Source of the DNA: Planctomycetota bacterium
Lineage (GTDB): Bacteria; Planctomycetota; Planctomycetia; Pirellulales; UBA7805
Length of the DNA stretch: 64,000 bases
Assembly: GCA_003389215.1 (NCBI GenBank)
Contig: QQVP01000037.1
Coordinates: 162,333-226,332, forward strand
Reading direction: 5' to 3'
The position numbers and the translations under genes were made by a program. This document shows positions 53,212-62,496 of the stretch, in pieces; within the stretch, counting starts at the first letter, position 1, and each line of letters opens with the position of its first letter. The notes under the pieces were generated by a model. That model worked only from the letters and a program-made list of their open reading frames with translations. It did not search any database and was not told where the DNA came from.

Positions 53212-53237
53212 GTGGCAGTCGTGTCGTTCATGTGGCA
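53198..53237. repeat. Perfect 20-bp tandem duplication over a start codon
   Basis: The 20-bp unit at 53198-53217 is repeated exactly at 53218-53237. It contains the start of the phosphodiesterase-like gene, so a second ATG now lies 20 bp upstream, out of frame with the first. Confidence 0.9.
53208..53231 (-). CDS. Seven-codon leader ORF created by the tandem duplication
   Basis: From the duplicated ATG at 53231 the frame reads MNDTTAT and stops at TGA 53210-53208, which overlaps the ATG of the main gene (ATGA). Translation of the leader would end exactly at the main start and could couple to it. Neither ATG has a clear ribosome binding site, so use of the leader is uncertain. Confidence 0.35.
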   Translation of the reverse strand: MNDTTAT

Positions 53238-53816
53238 AAGGTGAAACTGCTACGCGGAGCGAACGTACGGCACCGCGCCGCCACGCTCGATGATCCGCCA
53301 AGATGGGCTTGGCAGCGCGCTTCGGATTGCTCACCGAAGAAGCCTTTCGAGCCGCCATACTACAATCATAAATCGTCCGCTGCGAAGTTGCAGCGCCTCG
53401 TCGAGTCGGGTGACGAGAGAGCGTCCGCTTCGAGAAAGGACCGAGGTGTCGGCCGTCCTCCCACGTTGAAGACCTGCTCATGCCGAGGAAAAAGAACGGC
53501 ATGCTCGCGGAGAATGACGGTCAGGCAGGAAGGCGAAGGACCGTGGGCGTGGAGCGTCGGTCGGCGGAAGCCGTCTTCGCCGACCCAACTCGTTCCTACC
53601 ACACCTTCCAACAAACCAGGCTGCGAGCCGGCTCGTTTGACGCCCTACGAGCCCTATTTTATCATCAATTTCTTCCGCGTTGTGCGGTTGCTACGTGATG
53701 CGTGCTCCTACCTTACGGCGTGGACTCGGCATCCGCACGTTGCGGTTGCAATCTGGCCTGGCCGCTCGTTTCGTCCCCAGCGACCGACGCGATCGAGCGC
53801 ACGAGGGAAGGCAACC
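53238..53816. other. Gene-free divergent promoter region
   Basis: About 580 bp between the phosphodiesterase-like gene (minus) and the CRTAC1-like gene (plus). Frames are present but without start signals or family sequence. An AT-rich patch (GCCCTATTTTATCATCAATTT, 53649-53669) is the likeliest place for a promoter of the plus-strand gene. GAGGGAAGG at 53804-53812 is the ribosome binding site of that gene. Confidence 0.45.
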
Positions 53817-56174
53817 ATGCCAAGCCATTTGAGTTTTTTCCCCGCGCGGCCGGCGGCCCTTCTGATCGGTTGCTGCTTGCTCGCGACGAGCTGCAGTTCG
53901 GACCGCGGGCCCGCGGATTCCGCAGCGGGGCCACGACCCGACTCGGCGAAAGAACCACAGCCCGCCCCGCGCAGCGACAGACAGCCCACCGTCGATTCGC
54001 TCGCAGGTCGCCCGGCTGGCCACCAGCGGATGGTGAGGCAACTCGGCCAGATTGCCGCCCGCGTCGCTGATGAGCACTACTGGCTGGGAGACGCGCGAGC
54101 CCGACGACTACGCGAGCGGAAAGCGGCCTTGAGCGAAACGGCGAGCGCGTCGGAGCGGGCCGGAATTCTGTTCGAATTGGCCACCGCCGAGTCGGCGCTG
54201 GGAAACGAGCAAGCGGCGATCGAGAATCTCGAAGCGCTGCAAGAGCTGCGACCCCAACTGCAGGGCATTTTGCGGCCGGCGCAACTGGACGAGTTCCGCT
54301 TCCGGCTGGCACTCTCGCACCTGCGTTTTGGCGAGACCCAGAATTGCTGCAAGCGTCACACGGCAGACAGCTGCCTCTTGCCGATTCGAGGTGGAGGGAT
54401 TCATACCGACCGAGCCGGTTCGCAGGCAGCCGCCCGGCACTTTTCCGAGCTTCTGCAGCTCACTGCGGGACGGCATCTCCGCGCTCGTTGGCTGCTGAAC
54501 CTGGCTCACATGACGCTTGACGGCTATCCCCAACAGGTGCCGGCCGAGGCCCGCATTCCCCCCGGCGTCTTCCGTGCCGACGAGGCGTTTCCGCGACTTC
54601 GCAACGTTGCCCCGCGACTGGGACTCGATACGTTCAATCTGTCCGGATCGGTCGTGGTCGAAGACTTTGACAACGACGACGATCTCGATGTGCTCACCAG
54701 CAGCTGGGATCCGAGCGAACCGTTGCACTACTTCCGCAATGACGGAGACGGGACCTTTCGTGAGCAGGGCGACGAGGCCGGCTTGGCCGGAATCGTCGGC
54801 GGCATCAACATGGTGCAGGCCGACTACGACAACGACGGCGACACCGATGTCTTTGTCATCCGCGGTGCCTGGCTCGGCGACCGGGGGCGTCATCCCAATT
54901 CGTTGCTGCGTAACGACGGCCAGGGGGTGTTTACCGACGTCACCTTCGCTGCCGGTCTTGGCGAGTCCCACTACCCAGCCCACTCGGCCGCCTGGGCCGA
55001 CTACGACAACGACGGAGACCTCGATCTCTACGTCGCCAATGAAATGATCTACTACGGTTCGCCTGTGAAGCCGTCACGCTTCGAGCCCGCTCCCTCGCAG
55101 CTGTTTCGAAACGACGGGAACGGCTCGTTCACGGACGTGGCCGCCGCCGCGGGCGTTACCAACCTTCGTTATGCCAAAGCAGCGGTGTGGGGAGACTACG
55201 ATGGCGATGCATACCCGGATCTTTATGTCTCCAACTACCGCGGGTGGAACCGACTCTACCGCAACCGCCGCGACGGCACCTTTGTCGACGTAGCCGGGGA
55301 ACTCGGCGTCGACGGACCTCAGCACAGCTTCCCGGTCTGGTTCTGGGACACCGACAACGACGGCCACCTCGACCTTTTCGTGCCCAGCTACTACTGGAAC
55401 ACGGGGGCGCTCCGCAGCTACGTCCAGGATGTTCTCGGCCAGCCGATTCAAGCGGAAACGAGTCGCTCGTACCGCGGCGACGGTCAGGGCGGCTTCGAGG
55501 AAGTCGCCGTCGAACAGGGCCTCGCCCGGTTTCTGCTACCGATGAGCGGCAACTTTGGCGACGTCGACAACGACGGATTTCTGGACCTGTACCTGGGCAC
55601 CGGGTATCCCGACTATGAAGCCCTGTTGCCGAACGTGCTATTGCGAAACGATGGAGGCGGTGGCTTCGTCGATGTGACGTACGCGGCCGGTCTGGGCCAT
55701 TTGCAGAAGGGGCACGGAATCGCCATGGCCGACCTCGACCAGGACGGGGATGTCGACATCTTCGCCCAGATGGGAGGCGCGTTTCGTGGCGACAAGTACA
55801 GCGATGCCCTCTTCGAGAATCCTGGCTCGGAGAACCAATCGATCACGATTCAACTTGTCGGAACGGAGTCGAACCGCTCCGCCATCGGCGCGATCCTGCG
55901 ACTGGAAGTCGACGACGAGGAAGGTCGACGCACCATCTATCGTCGGGTTAACAGCGGCGGCAGCTTCGGCGCCAATCCCCTGCGGCAAACGATCGGCCTG
56001 GGCCGAGCCGAGGTGGTGTCGAAATTGGAAGTCACCTGGCCGACCTCCGGGCTCGTCCAGACCTTTCGCGATGTCGCCGCGGGCCAGTTCGTGCGAATTA
56101 CCGAGGGGTCGGACGCGATTGAGACGATTCCGCTCGAGCCGGTGACCTTTGGCGGTGCGCCGACGTCGCGATGA
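53817..56174 (+). CDS. CRTAC1-like lipoprotein (FG-GAP/VCBS repeats and ASPIC/UnbV)
   Basis: A 785-residue protein with a lipoprotein-like signal (PAALLIGCCLLATSCSSDRG). A helical region (about 60-230) is followed by FG-GAP/VCBS repeats of a seven-bladed propeller (VVVEDFDNDDDLDVLTSSW, MVQADYDNDGDTDVFVIRG, AVWGDYDGDAYPDLYVSNYRG, GNFGDVDNDGFLDLYLGTG), whose DxDxDG loops bind calcium, and a C-terminal ASPIC/UnbV domain (about 671-765; QLVGTESNRSAIGAILRL, then VTWPTSG). It is an exported, surface or periplasmic protein of unknown activity, common in planctomycetes. It converges with the larger CRTAC1-redoxin-TPR gene. It has no in-frame TGA. SD GGGAAGG precedes ATG 53817. Confidence 0.88.
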   Translation: MPSHLSFFPARPAALLIGCCLLATSCSSDRGPADSAAGPRPDSAKEPQPAPRSDRQPTVDSLAGRPAGHQRMVRQLGQIAARVADEHYWLGDARARRLRERKAALSETASASERAGILFELATAESALGNEQAAIENLEALQELRPQLQGILRPAQLDEFRFRLALSHLRFGETQNCCKRHTADSCLLPIRGGGIHTDRAGSQAAARHFSELLQLTAGRHLRARWLLNLAHMTLDGYPQQVPAEARIPPGVFRADEAFPRLRNVAPRLGLDTFNLSGSVVVEDFDNDDDLDVLTSSWDPSEPLHYFRNDGDGTFREQGDEAGLAGIVGGINMVQADYDNDGDTDVFVIRGAWLGDRGRHPNSLLRNDGQGVFTDVTFAAGLGESHYPAHSAAWADYDNDGDLDLYVANEMIYYGSPVKPSRFEPAPSQLFRNDGNGSFTDVAAAAGVTNLRYAKAAVWGDYDGDAYPDLYVSNYRGWNRLYRNRRDGTFVDVAGELGVDGPQHSFPVWFWDTDNDGHLDLFVPSYYWNTGALRSYVQDVLGQPIQAETSRSYRGDGQGGFEEVAVEQGLARFLLPMSGNFGDVDNDGFLDLYLGTGYPDYEALLPNVLLRNDGGGGFVDVTYAAGLGHLQKGHGIAMADLDQDGDVDIFAQMGGAFRGDKYSDALFENPGSENQSITIQLVGTESNRSAIGAILRLEVDDEEGRRTIYRRVNSGGSFGANPLRQTIGLGRAEVVSKLEVTWPTSGLVQTFRDVAAGQFVRITEGSDAIETIPLEPVTFGGAPTSR

Positions 56175-56200
56175 CGGCCACGGCCAAGAACCGTCGCCGA

Positions 56201-59200
56201 TCAGTTCTCCTGGGGCGGCTCTGAATCGCCGTCTTGGGGCGGCTCTGAATCGGCGTCCTGCGGCCGCGGCGGACGCAAGGGCTGGCCGGACTCGTAGAGT
56301 TCCAGGTAGCTGCGGAGTCGGGGTTGTGCACGTGGCGGCGCCAGTCCGATCGCCTGAGTTTGCCGCTTTATGGCTTCCTCGAACTGCCCCAACTCGGCGT
56401 GCGCGGCCGCGAGGTCGACCAGGGCTGCGACGTCTCGCCAGGCGAGCAGTTGATTCGCGCGCTTGGCGTGCTCGAGCGCCCGTTGGCCGTCGCGGTATTG
56501 AGCGTCCGCACAGGTGGCCAATAACCGAGCGAGGTTGCCGTGGGCGCGAGGATCACGATCGTTGATTTCCAAGGCTCTTTCGAAATTGCGAATCGCCTCG
56601 GCGTACTGTCCGACGGCGGTCTGCGCGACCCCAAGATTGTTGAGAATCTCCGCGTCGTCCGGCTCCAGCTCGTGGGCCTTCTCGAAATGCGCGAGCGCTT
56701 CGCGACCGCGACCCTGATTCATATAGACCGCACCCAAGTTCATCTGGGCATCGACCAGGTTCGGATCGAACTGCACGGCTTTCGTCCACAAGGCGACGGC
56801 CTCCCGCGGCCGTCGCTGCTGCGCCATGATATTGCCCAGGTCGCGGTAGGCCATTCCGCATTCGGGCCAAAGCTCGATCACCGCCTGATATTGCTCGACG
56901 GCCTGCGCGATCAGTCCGGAACGACGCAGGAATTGGGCGAGCCGGAGCCGCTTCTCTCCCTCGGCCGCCTTGAGCGCGTCTTCCGCCGCCGGCTGCATCA
57001 GCACACGTCCGCCGAGCAAGCTCGACCAGGAGAACCGCTCCTCGAGCGGCGTAGCCGATTTCTTGACGTCCTCCATAATGTGGTCCGCGGTCGTCGGACC
57101 TTTATAGAGTGCGATCAAGCGACCGTCTGCGTCGACAAGAAAGCTGCACGGCAGCGGCAGCCGGAAGTGCATCGACGTGTGCTGATTGTGTACAAGCTGA
57201 AGCCGATCGAGCGTGGCCTGAGTGGCACGTCTGGTGGTGAACGGCAGCGCACTTCGCTCGGCGAACGCCTTGGCGTTCTGCGGATCCGAAGTGTCGCCCC
57301 CAACGCCATCGACGGCCAACGCGACGACCTCGATACCCGCGGCGCTCAATTCGTCGTGGTGGCTTGCCAGCTCTTTCAACTCTTTCAGACAGGGAGTGCA
57401 CCAACTGGCCCACAGATTGATCAGTCTCGCCCGACCTCCGCCGACGACGAGCGGCTGTTCCCGACCCTCCCACGTGGCGGCGGTCAGTTGTGGCAACGTG
57501 ACGGCCGTCATGAAGCGGACCGCGCCGCGTGACGACGCGTCTGGAACGTCCTGCTTCGCGGGAGCCAACTCCACCGCGCGAGCCGTCGCATCGACTTCCG
57601 TCGCTTGTCCCGAGCCCTGTCGGAGCAGGTAGCGCTTGCCGGCTGCGGCCGGCCCGAATTCTTCACGATCTCCACTCGGCCAACGGACGCTGACGTTCTC
57701 CACGCGGTCGGCGCCGCCGAGCCCGAAGTGGAGCCACTTGCTGTTCTGCGCAAGATAGCCTCCGCCCGCCCGCAACGTTTGTGCCAACGGCGCCGCGGCT
57801 TGACCATCGGCAGCGGCCAGACGAAGCTCGACACGGGCGCCGATGGCGTCGCGATTCGTGGTCGTGCCGTCGCCGACGAGTTGCAGGCGCAGCGAGCGAG
57901 CCGTGCGCGGCGAGTTGTTCAGCAACAGCCGCAAGCGGGGCGCATTGCGATTGCTGACCCAGACGTCGAGGTCGCCGTCGTGATCCCAATCGACCAGCGT
58001 CACGGCCCGGCCATCGTCCGGGAAGTCGAATCCCGAGCCGATGGAGATGTTACTAAAGCGACCGTCACGGGTGTTCAAGAAGGCCCGATTTCGTTCACGA
58101 CCGCTGAACGAAGCCCCCATCCGCACCAGGTTGAAGAAATTATCCCAGGCGATACCGAAATCGCGACTACCGTCTTGCGAACCGTCCATCTCTGTTTGCG
58201 GCACGACCTGCCGCCAGAACCAACTTCACAAGTCGTCGGGCTGCTCGCCCGTAATGAAGCCGTTGGCCACCAACAGGTCCTCCCAACCGTCGTTATTCAG
58301 ATCTGCGAACTGGCATCCCCAGGCCCAGCGTCCCATTTCCACGCCGGCCTCGCGACTGACGCTCTCGAACGCGAGCTCGCCCGTATTTCGTAACAGGGTG
58401 TTTCCGCGGGCCATCCGCTGCAAGCGACGCTTTTCCACTTGCGACGCGCTGGCGGCGAACTGCGGCTGAAAAGTAATCCGATTGCCGGCCCCCGACCACA
58501 TGTTACTGACGTGAACATCCATCCAACCGTCACGGTTGTAATCTCCCCAAGCGACGGCCATGCCACTGGCGGCGTCCTCGGCACCGGCTTCGCCGCCGAT
58601 GTCCACGAAACGTCCCCCATCATTTCGATAAAGATTGTCGCGGCCGAAGTCATTGGCCACGTAGAGGTCCTGGTCGCCGTCGTTGTCGAAGTCATCCCAG
58701 GACGAGGCCAGGCTGAAACGAGTATTGTTCTGGTCGAGCCCCACCTCGCTCGTGACATCGGTAAACCGCCAGGAATCGGTGCTCCCGGCGGCAATATCGT
58801 TTCTCCACAGGGAATTGGGAGCCCCGGTCTCCGCATCGTGATAGACGAAGCCGCGGTCGAAGTCCTGGCCGGTTCTCTGCGCGCTCGCCATCGGGGCCTG
58901 GTCGGAGTAGTACGCCGGGGCATAGACATCCACGTCTCCGTCGTCGTCGAAGTCCGCAGCCGAGAGGGTCATCAGGTCGTCGCTGGTGCGGACGACCGCG
59001 CGGACCGCGAACTTCTTGCCGGACTCGTTCGAGGCGAAAACCACTCCCCCGAGAAACGCCACCACGAGGTCCTGGTCGCCGTCGTTGTCCAAATCGAGCA
59101 GCAACGCACTTCGACAGTCTTGTAGCCAGTCGACTTCCCACGCCGCGGAAACCTCATCTGCGGTCCCGTCGGCGCGCTGCACGAACAGGCGGTTCGGCAG

Positions 59201-60292
59201 ACCCTCTTCCTGGCAGAGGAAGACGTCTTCCAAGCCATCGTTGTTGACGTCGCCAATGGCGAGGCCCGGATGCCCCATCAGCGACGTCGCCGTGTAGCGC
59301 GTGTGCTGGCTAAGGCCGAGCCATTCGTTGTAGCCACGGAGGATCTGCTCACGATAGGCGGAGTTATGCCCGATGGCCGAACCGGTGCAATCCGCCAACA
59401 GCTTGCCCGAAGGGACGGTCGTGAGCACCTGCTCAAAGCGAAGCAGGTCGAGGGAGAGGAGCTTGGGCGAAGTCGGTTCGTCCGCTCGCCAGCGCGCCCG
59501 CCAGGTGGCACTATATTCGAGTGTGCCCTCGTCGACCTTTCCCGCCAGTTCGACGTATTGCTTGGTCGTGATCTCGTTGTTGTCCGGAATGACTCGAAAC
59601 ACCTTGAACTTCACCTGAGTGGCCCCCGCTCCGTCGAAACGGGAGAGCACCTGGGCGACCGCCGACCGCAGGCCTTCGGGACCCGACGCCGGACGCTCGC
59701 TCGCCCCGTCGCTCGCCCCGTCGCTCGCCCCGTCGCTCGGCTCTCCCTGCCAGCGGTGGACCCGGTGAATGTCGTCACGGAACAGCTCTTCGAGCTGTTC
59801 GTCGCCAGGAATCAAACGGCCCGCGGAAAAGCTCTCATCGGCCACCTTGGACAGGTCCGCATCGGGCAGATCCTCCGGGTGCAGCATCACTTTGACGAGC
59901 TTCTTGAACTGCTTGTCGACCGCCGAGCTGAAGACCTCGGTCGTCCAGCCGTCGCGGCCCGGGTTGTCGAGATTGCGTTGGTGTTCTCGTATGTCGAGGC
60001 CCGGAATGTTCCCTTCGTCGGCGAGAGCGATGGGCGAGGGCGCGTCGGCGGTCGTTCCGGAATCACGGGTTCCACCTTCAGAAGCGACAGGAACGGTCGC
60101 CGCCGACGAATCCCCACCGGGCTCACCAGGACGGGCGTCCGCTGCCGCCTGCGGCGCGTCTCCTTCCGGAGACCAGCTACGCAAGAGCAGCGTCGCACCA
60201 ATCAAACCGGCCACGACGACCAACACGACGAGGCCTAGTCGAGAAGACTCCTGCGGTTGCTTGTCGGGCTTGTCGGGAGAGTCATCACTCAC
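56201..60292 (-). CDS. CRTAC1-redoxin-TPR giant protein, candidate selenoprotein (in-frame TGA)
   Basis: Read through one TGA (58228-58226) this is a 1363-residue exported protein. Order: N-terminal membrane anchor (about 18-37); FG-GAP/VCBS repeats (about 310-690, e.g. FDDDGDVDVYAPAYYS, WGDYNRDGWMDVHVSNMW); the TGA as residue 689 in D-D-L-U-S-W-F-W-R-Q-V-V; a further VCBS repeat (VDWDHDGDLDVWVSNR); ASPIC/UnbV (about 797-870); a TlpA-like redoxin with LINLWASWCTPCLKEL (about 963); and TPR repeats (about 1111-1363). The same frame and same domain family continue on both sides of the TGA without a gap, and a classic SECIS-like hairpin follows (58219-58190). A plain annotation would give two genes, 58226-60292 and 56201-58204 (GTG start), but the second would begin in mid-propeller without a signal peptide or SD. 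Alternatives are a pseudogene or a sequencing error. Confidence 0.75.
58190..58219 (-). promoter_or_regulatory. Candidate bacterial SECIS hairpin, fdhF-like
   Basis: On the minus strand GCGGCA (58214-58209) pairs perfectly with TGCCGC (58203-58198), leaving the loop GGTCG; an outer TTCTG:CAGAG helix extends it past an AAA bulge. The loop starts 17 nt after the UGA. From memory the E. coli fdhF SECIS also has an AGGUCU loop on a GC-rich stem about 17 nt after its UGA. The GG at loop positions 1-2 and the U fit the bacterial consensus. Confidence 0.7.
59699..59734 (-). repeat. 12-bp tandem repeat (three copies) coding GASD units
   Basis: GCTCGCCCCGTC occurs three times head to tail, giving DGASDGASDGAS in a linker of the CRTAC1-redoxin-TPR protein. 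The in-frame unit probably expands and contracts by slippage in a disordered region. Confidence 0.85.
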
Positions 60293-60453
60293 GGGATTGC
60301 TCCTGTTGGAACACGGTCGGTCGCGGCGAGCACTCCGGCTCGCCGTGCAACCGCAAGAGTTTGAAATAGTCGATTCACGCGGACAACGAAACTCGCAGCA
60401 AATCGCGCCGCCCTGGGCCCAGGTTACGCTTCGCGACGATCGTTGTCACTTTG

Positions 60454-62496
60454 TCATTTCGCCGACACCTCAGCGTCGATGGCATCGATGCGTTCGATCA
60501 ACGGCGCCAGGTGTGTTTCGTATCGCTTCCACCGCTTCACGGACGTCTTGTAGATCGGTTGCTTGACCTGGACGCGGCTGACGGTCTTCACGGCTTGCTT
60601 CTGCTTGTAAAACTCGAGGCAGGCATCATCCCACTCCAGGCCCACCGCCTCGATGAGTTGTCGGCTGGTTGCTTCCGGGTCCTCGACCATCGACTCGTAG
60701 GCGACTTCGTGGATCGGCAACGGCAGCACGCTTTGCCAGTGTGCGGTGATACGCCGATACCCTGAATAATAGCTGGCAATGTCCTCCAGTCGCCATGCCC
60801 AACGGACCGGGCCGAAACTGCGCTGGTAACAGGAGAGACAGGTATCGAGCGGGTCGCGACGACAATGCACGATGTGAGCGTGGGGAAAGGCGATGGCAAT
60901 GAGCCCTAAAAAAATGAAGTTGCCGGGTGCCTTGTCCACAATGCGCGCGGCCCCCTCGCCCAGCTCGACAAGCTGCTGCAGGTACTGCCCCGCCACGACG
61001 CGAATCGCCTCCGGGGTGGCACGCTCCATGCACTTGGGAAACCCCGTTTCGGTGCCCAATGTCTGCGGTATCTCATGGGCCGCCAGCGCGACGTTGCGGA
61101 GTTCTCCCGCGCCGGCACCTTGCGGATGCGCGGCAAGGATTTGCTCGACGAGTGTGGTGCCGCTGCGGGGCATGCCAACGACAAACACGGGCACTTCCGT
61201 GTCGAAACCCCAGTCCGCGCACCTGGTGAATAACTCCGCGTCGAAGACCTCGATCGAGTCCTTGATGAACTGCTCGTATTCGCTGGGGTCGAAGGCTCGG
61301 CCGCAGTCTTCCAGGCCCCGCTGCATGGCATTGTTGGCGTTCTGGTAGCGTGCGAAGGCCTCGTCATAATCGCCGCCCCGTTCCGCCAGAGACGCCAGGG
61401 CAAAGTTCACCGCACCCTCGTCCTCGGCCGCCAGATCACCACGTTCAAGCAGGGCCTTCATCGCCTCGACTTGCTGCGACGAAAAGTCGTAGTGTTTCTG
61501 CGCCGCCAGATCCGCCAGTTGCTTGTAAGACTCGGCAAAATTCGGTTCGCGGCGGAGCGTCTCTTCGAAGTGCGAGGCGGCCTCCTCGAAGCGACCCAAG
61601 TCGATCAACAAGGCCCCCAGGCGACAGCGTAAGAGGACGTCGTCCGGATTGGCTGCCAGCGCTTGCTCGTACTCAAACGCGGCCTGCTCCAAATTGCCGG
61701 CGTCCTGCAGTGCCTGTCCGAGTCTCGCCTGCCGGGCGGCCTTTTCCACTGCCGAGCCTTCCATTGCCGAGCCCGCGCCGTTGTCTGCGGTCGCGTCAAC
61801 GCCGTCCACAGCGGGTGAGCCTTCGGCCGTTCTTGGCTGAGTCGCCTCCGCCGACTGGCCCCCATCGGCTCGAAAGATGGCTTCGAACTGCTTCGTCGCT
61901 TCCGCAGTGCGGCCCGCGAGATTCAGCACTTCGGCATATTGTTCGCGGGTGTCGAAATCCTGCGGCGCCAGCCGCACGGCATGCCCATAGTGATCGAGCG
62001 CCCGTGTCAGATCGCCCTGCCAGAAGTACAGATCGGCCAGAAATCGATGGGCCGGGGCGTGCTGCGGATCGTGACGCAGCGCCGACTCGAGCGAAGCGAT
62101 GGATTGCGGCATGCGGTTCTTGTGTTTTGCCGCAACGCCAATCCGGTAGTGGAGTTCGGCATCGGCCGGGTCCATCTCGGCCAGTTGCACGAAGATGCCG
62201 AGTGCTTCATCGACATAGCCTCCGGACATAAGGACGTCGCCCAGATTGCGACGCAGGATCCCGACGTCCGGCTCCGCGGCGACCGCCTCGCGCAGCGTCT
62301 CGACCGCCGCGTTGATCTGGCCCAGCTGCGATTGACTCAAGGCCAGCAGATTTAACACGTCGGCGCTGCGAGGCTCGCTCTCGAAATGGGCAAGGCACGC
62401 ATTCCGCGCCGATTTCCAGTCAGCTCGCGCTAGACATTCGTGAATGCGCTGTCGTGTCTCGGGTTGCGATTCCACAGATTTCCCTGAGCCCCACAC
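60454..62496 (-). CDS. TPR-sulfotransferase fusion (copy 5)
   Basis: A 680-residue protein with TPR units at about 20-380 (AVETLREAVAAEPDVGILRRNLG, ALDHYGHAVRLAPQDFDTREQ), interrupted by an alanine/glycine-rich linker (about 215-250), then a sulfotransferase domain: FVVGMPRSGTTLVEQILAAHP at about 444, KAPGNFIFLGLIAIAFPHAHIVHCRRDPLDTCLSCYQ and QVKQPIYKTSVKRWKRY. GTG 62496 directly follows the TAG of the upstream cytochrome gene, so the two are co-translated. It is most like copy 4 in the APGNF and HCRRDPLD segments, although 21 kb away. Confidence 0.9.
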   Translation of the reverse strand: MWGSGKSVESQPETRQRIHECLARADWKSARNACLAHFESEPRSADVLNLLALSQSQLGQINAAVETLREAVAAEPDVGILRRNLGDVLMSGGYVDEALGIFVQLAEMDPADAELHYRIGVAAKHKNRMPQSIASLESALRHDPQHAPAHRFLADLYFWQGDLTRALDHYGHAVRLAPQDFDTREQYAEVLNLAGRTAEATKQFEAIFRADGGQSAEATQPRTAEGSPAVDGVDATADNGAGSAMEGSAVEKAARQARLGQALQDAGNLEQAAFEYEQALAANPDDVLLRCRLGALLIDLGRFEEAASHFEETLRREPNFAESYKQLADLAAQKHYDFSSQQVEAMKALLERGDLAAEDEGAVNFALASLAERGGDYDEAFARYQNANNAMQRGLEDCGRAFDPSEYEQFIKDSIEVFDAELFTRCADWGFDTEVPVFVVGMPRSGTTLVEQILAAHPQGAGAGELRNVALAAHEIPQTLGTETGFPKCMERATPEAIRVVAGQYLQQLVELGEGAARIVDKAPGNFIFLGLIAIAFPHAHIVHCRRDPLDTCLSCYQRSFGPVRWAWRLEDIASYYSGYRRITAHWQSVLPLPIHEVAYESMVEDPEATSRQLIEAVGLEWDDACLEFYKQKQAVKTVSRVQVKQPIYKTSVKRWKRYETHLAPLIERIDAIDAEVSAK

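Noticed and set aside
56201..58204. Treating the downstream half of the CRTAC1-like gene as an independent gene from GTG 58204.
   Set aside because: It would start inside a propeller with no signal peptide for an exported ASPIC/UnbV-redoxin protein. The TGA lies in the same phase as both halves.
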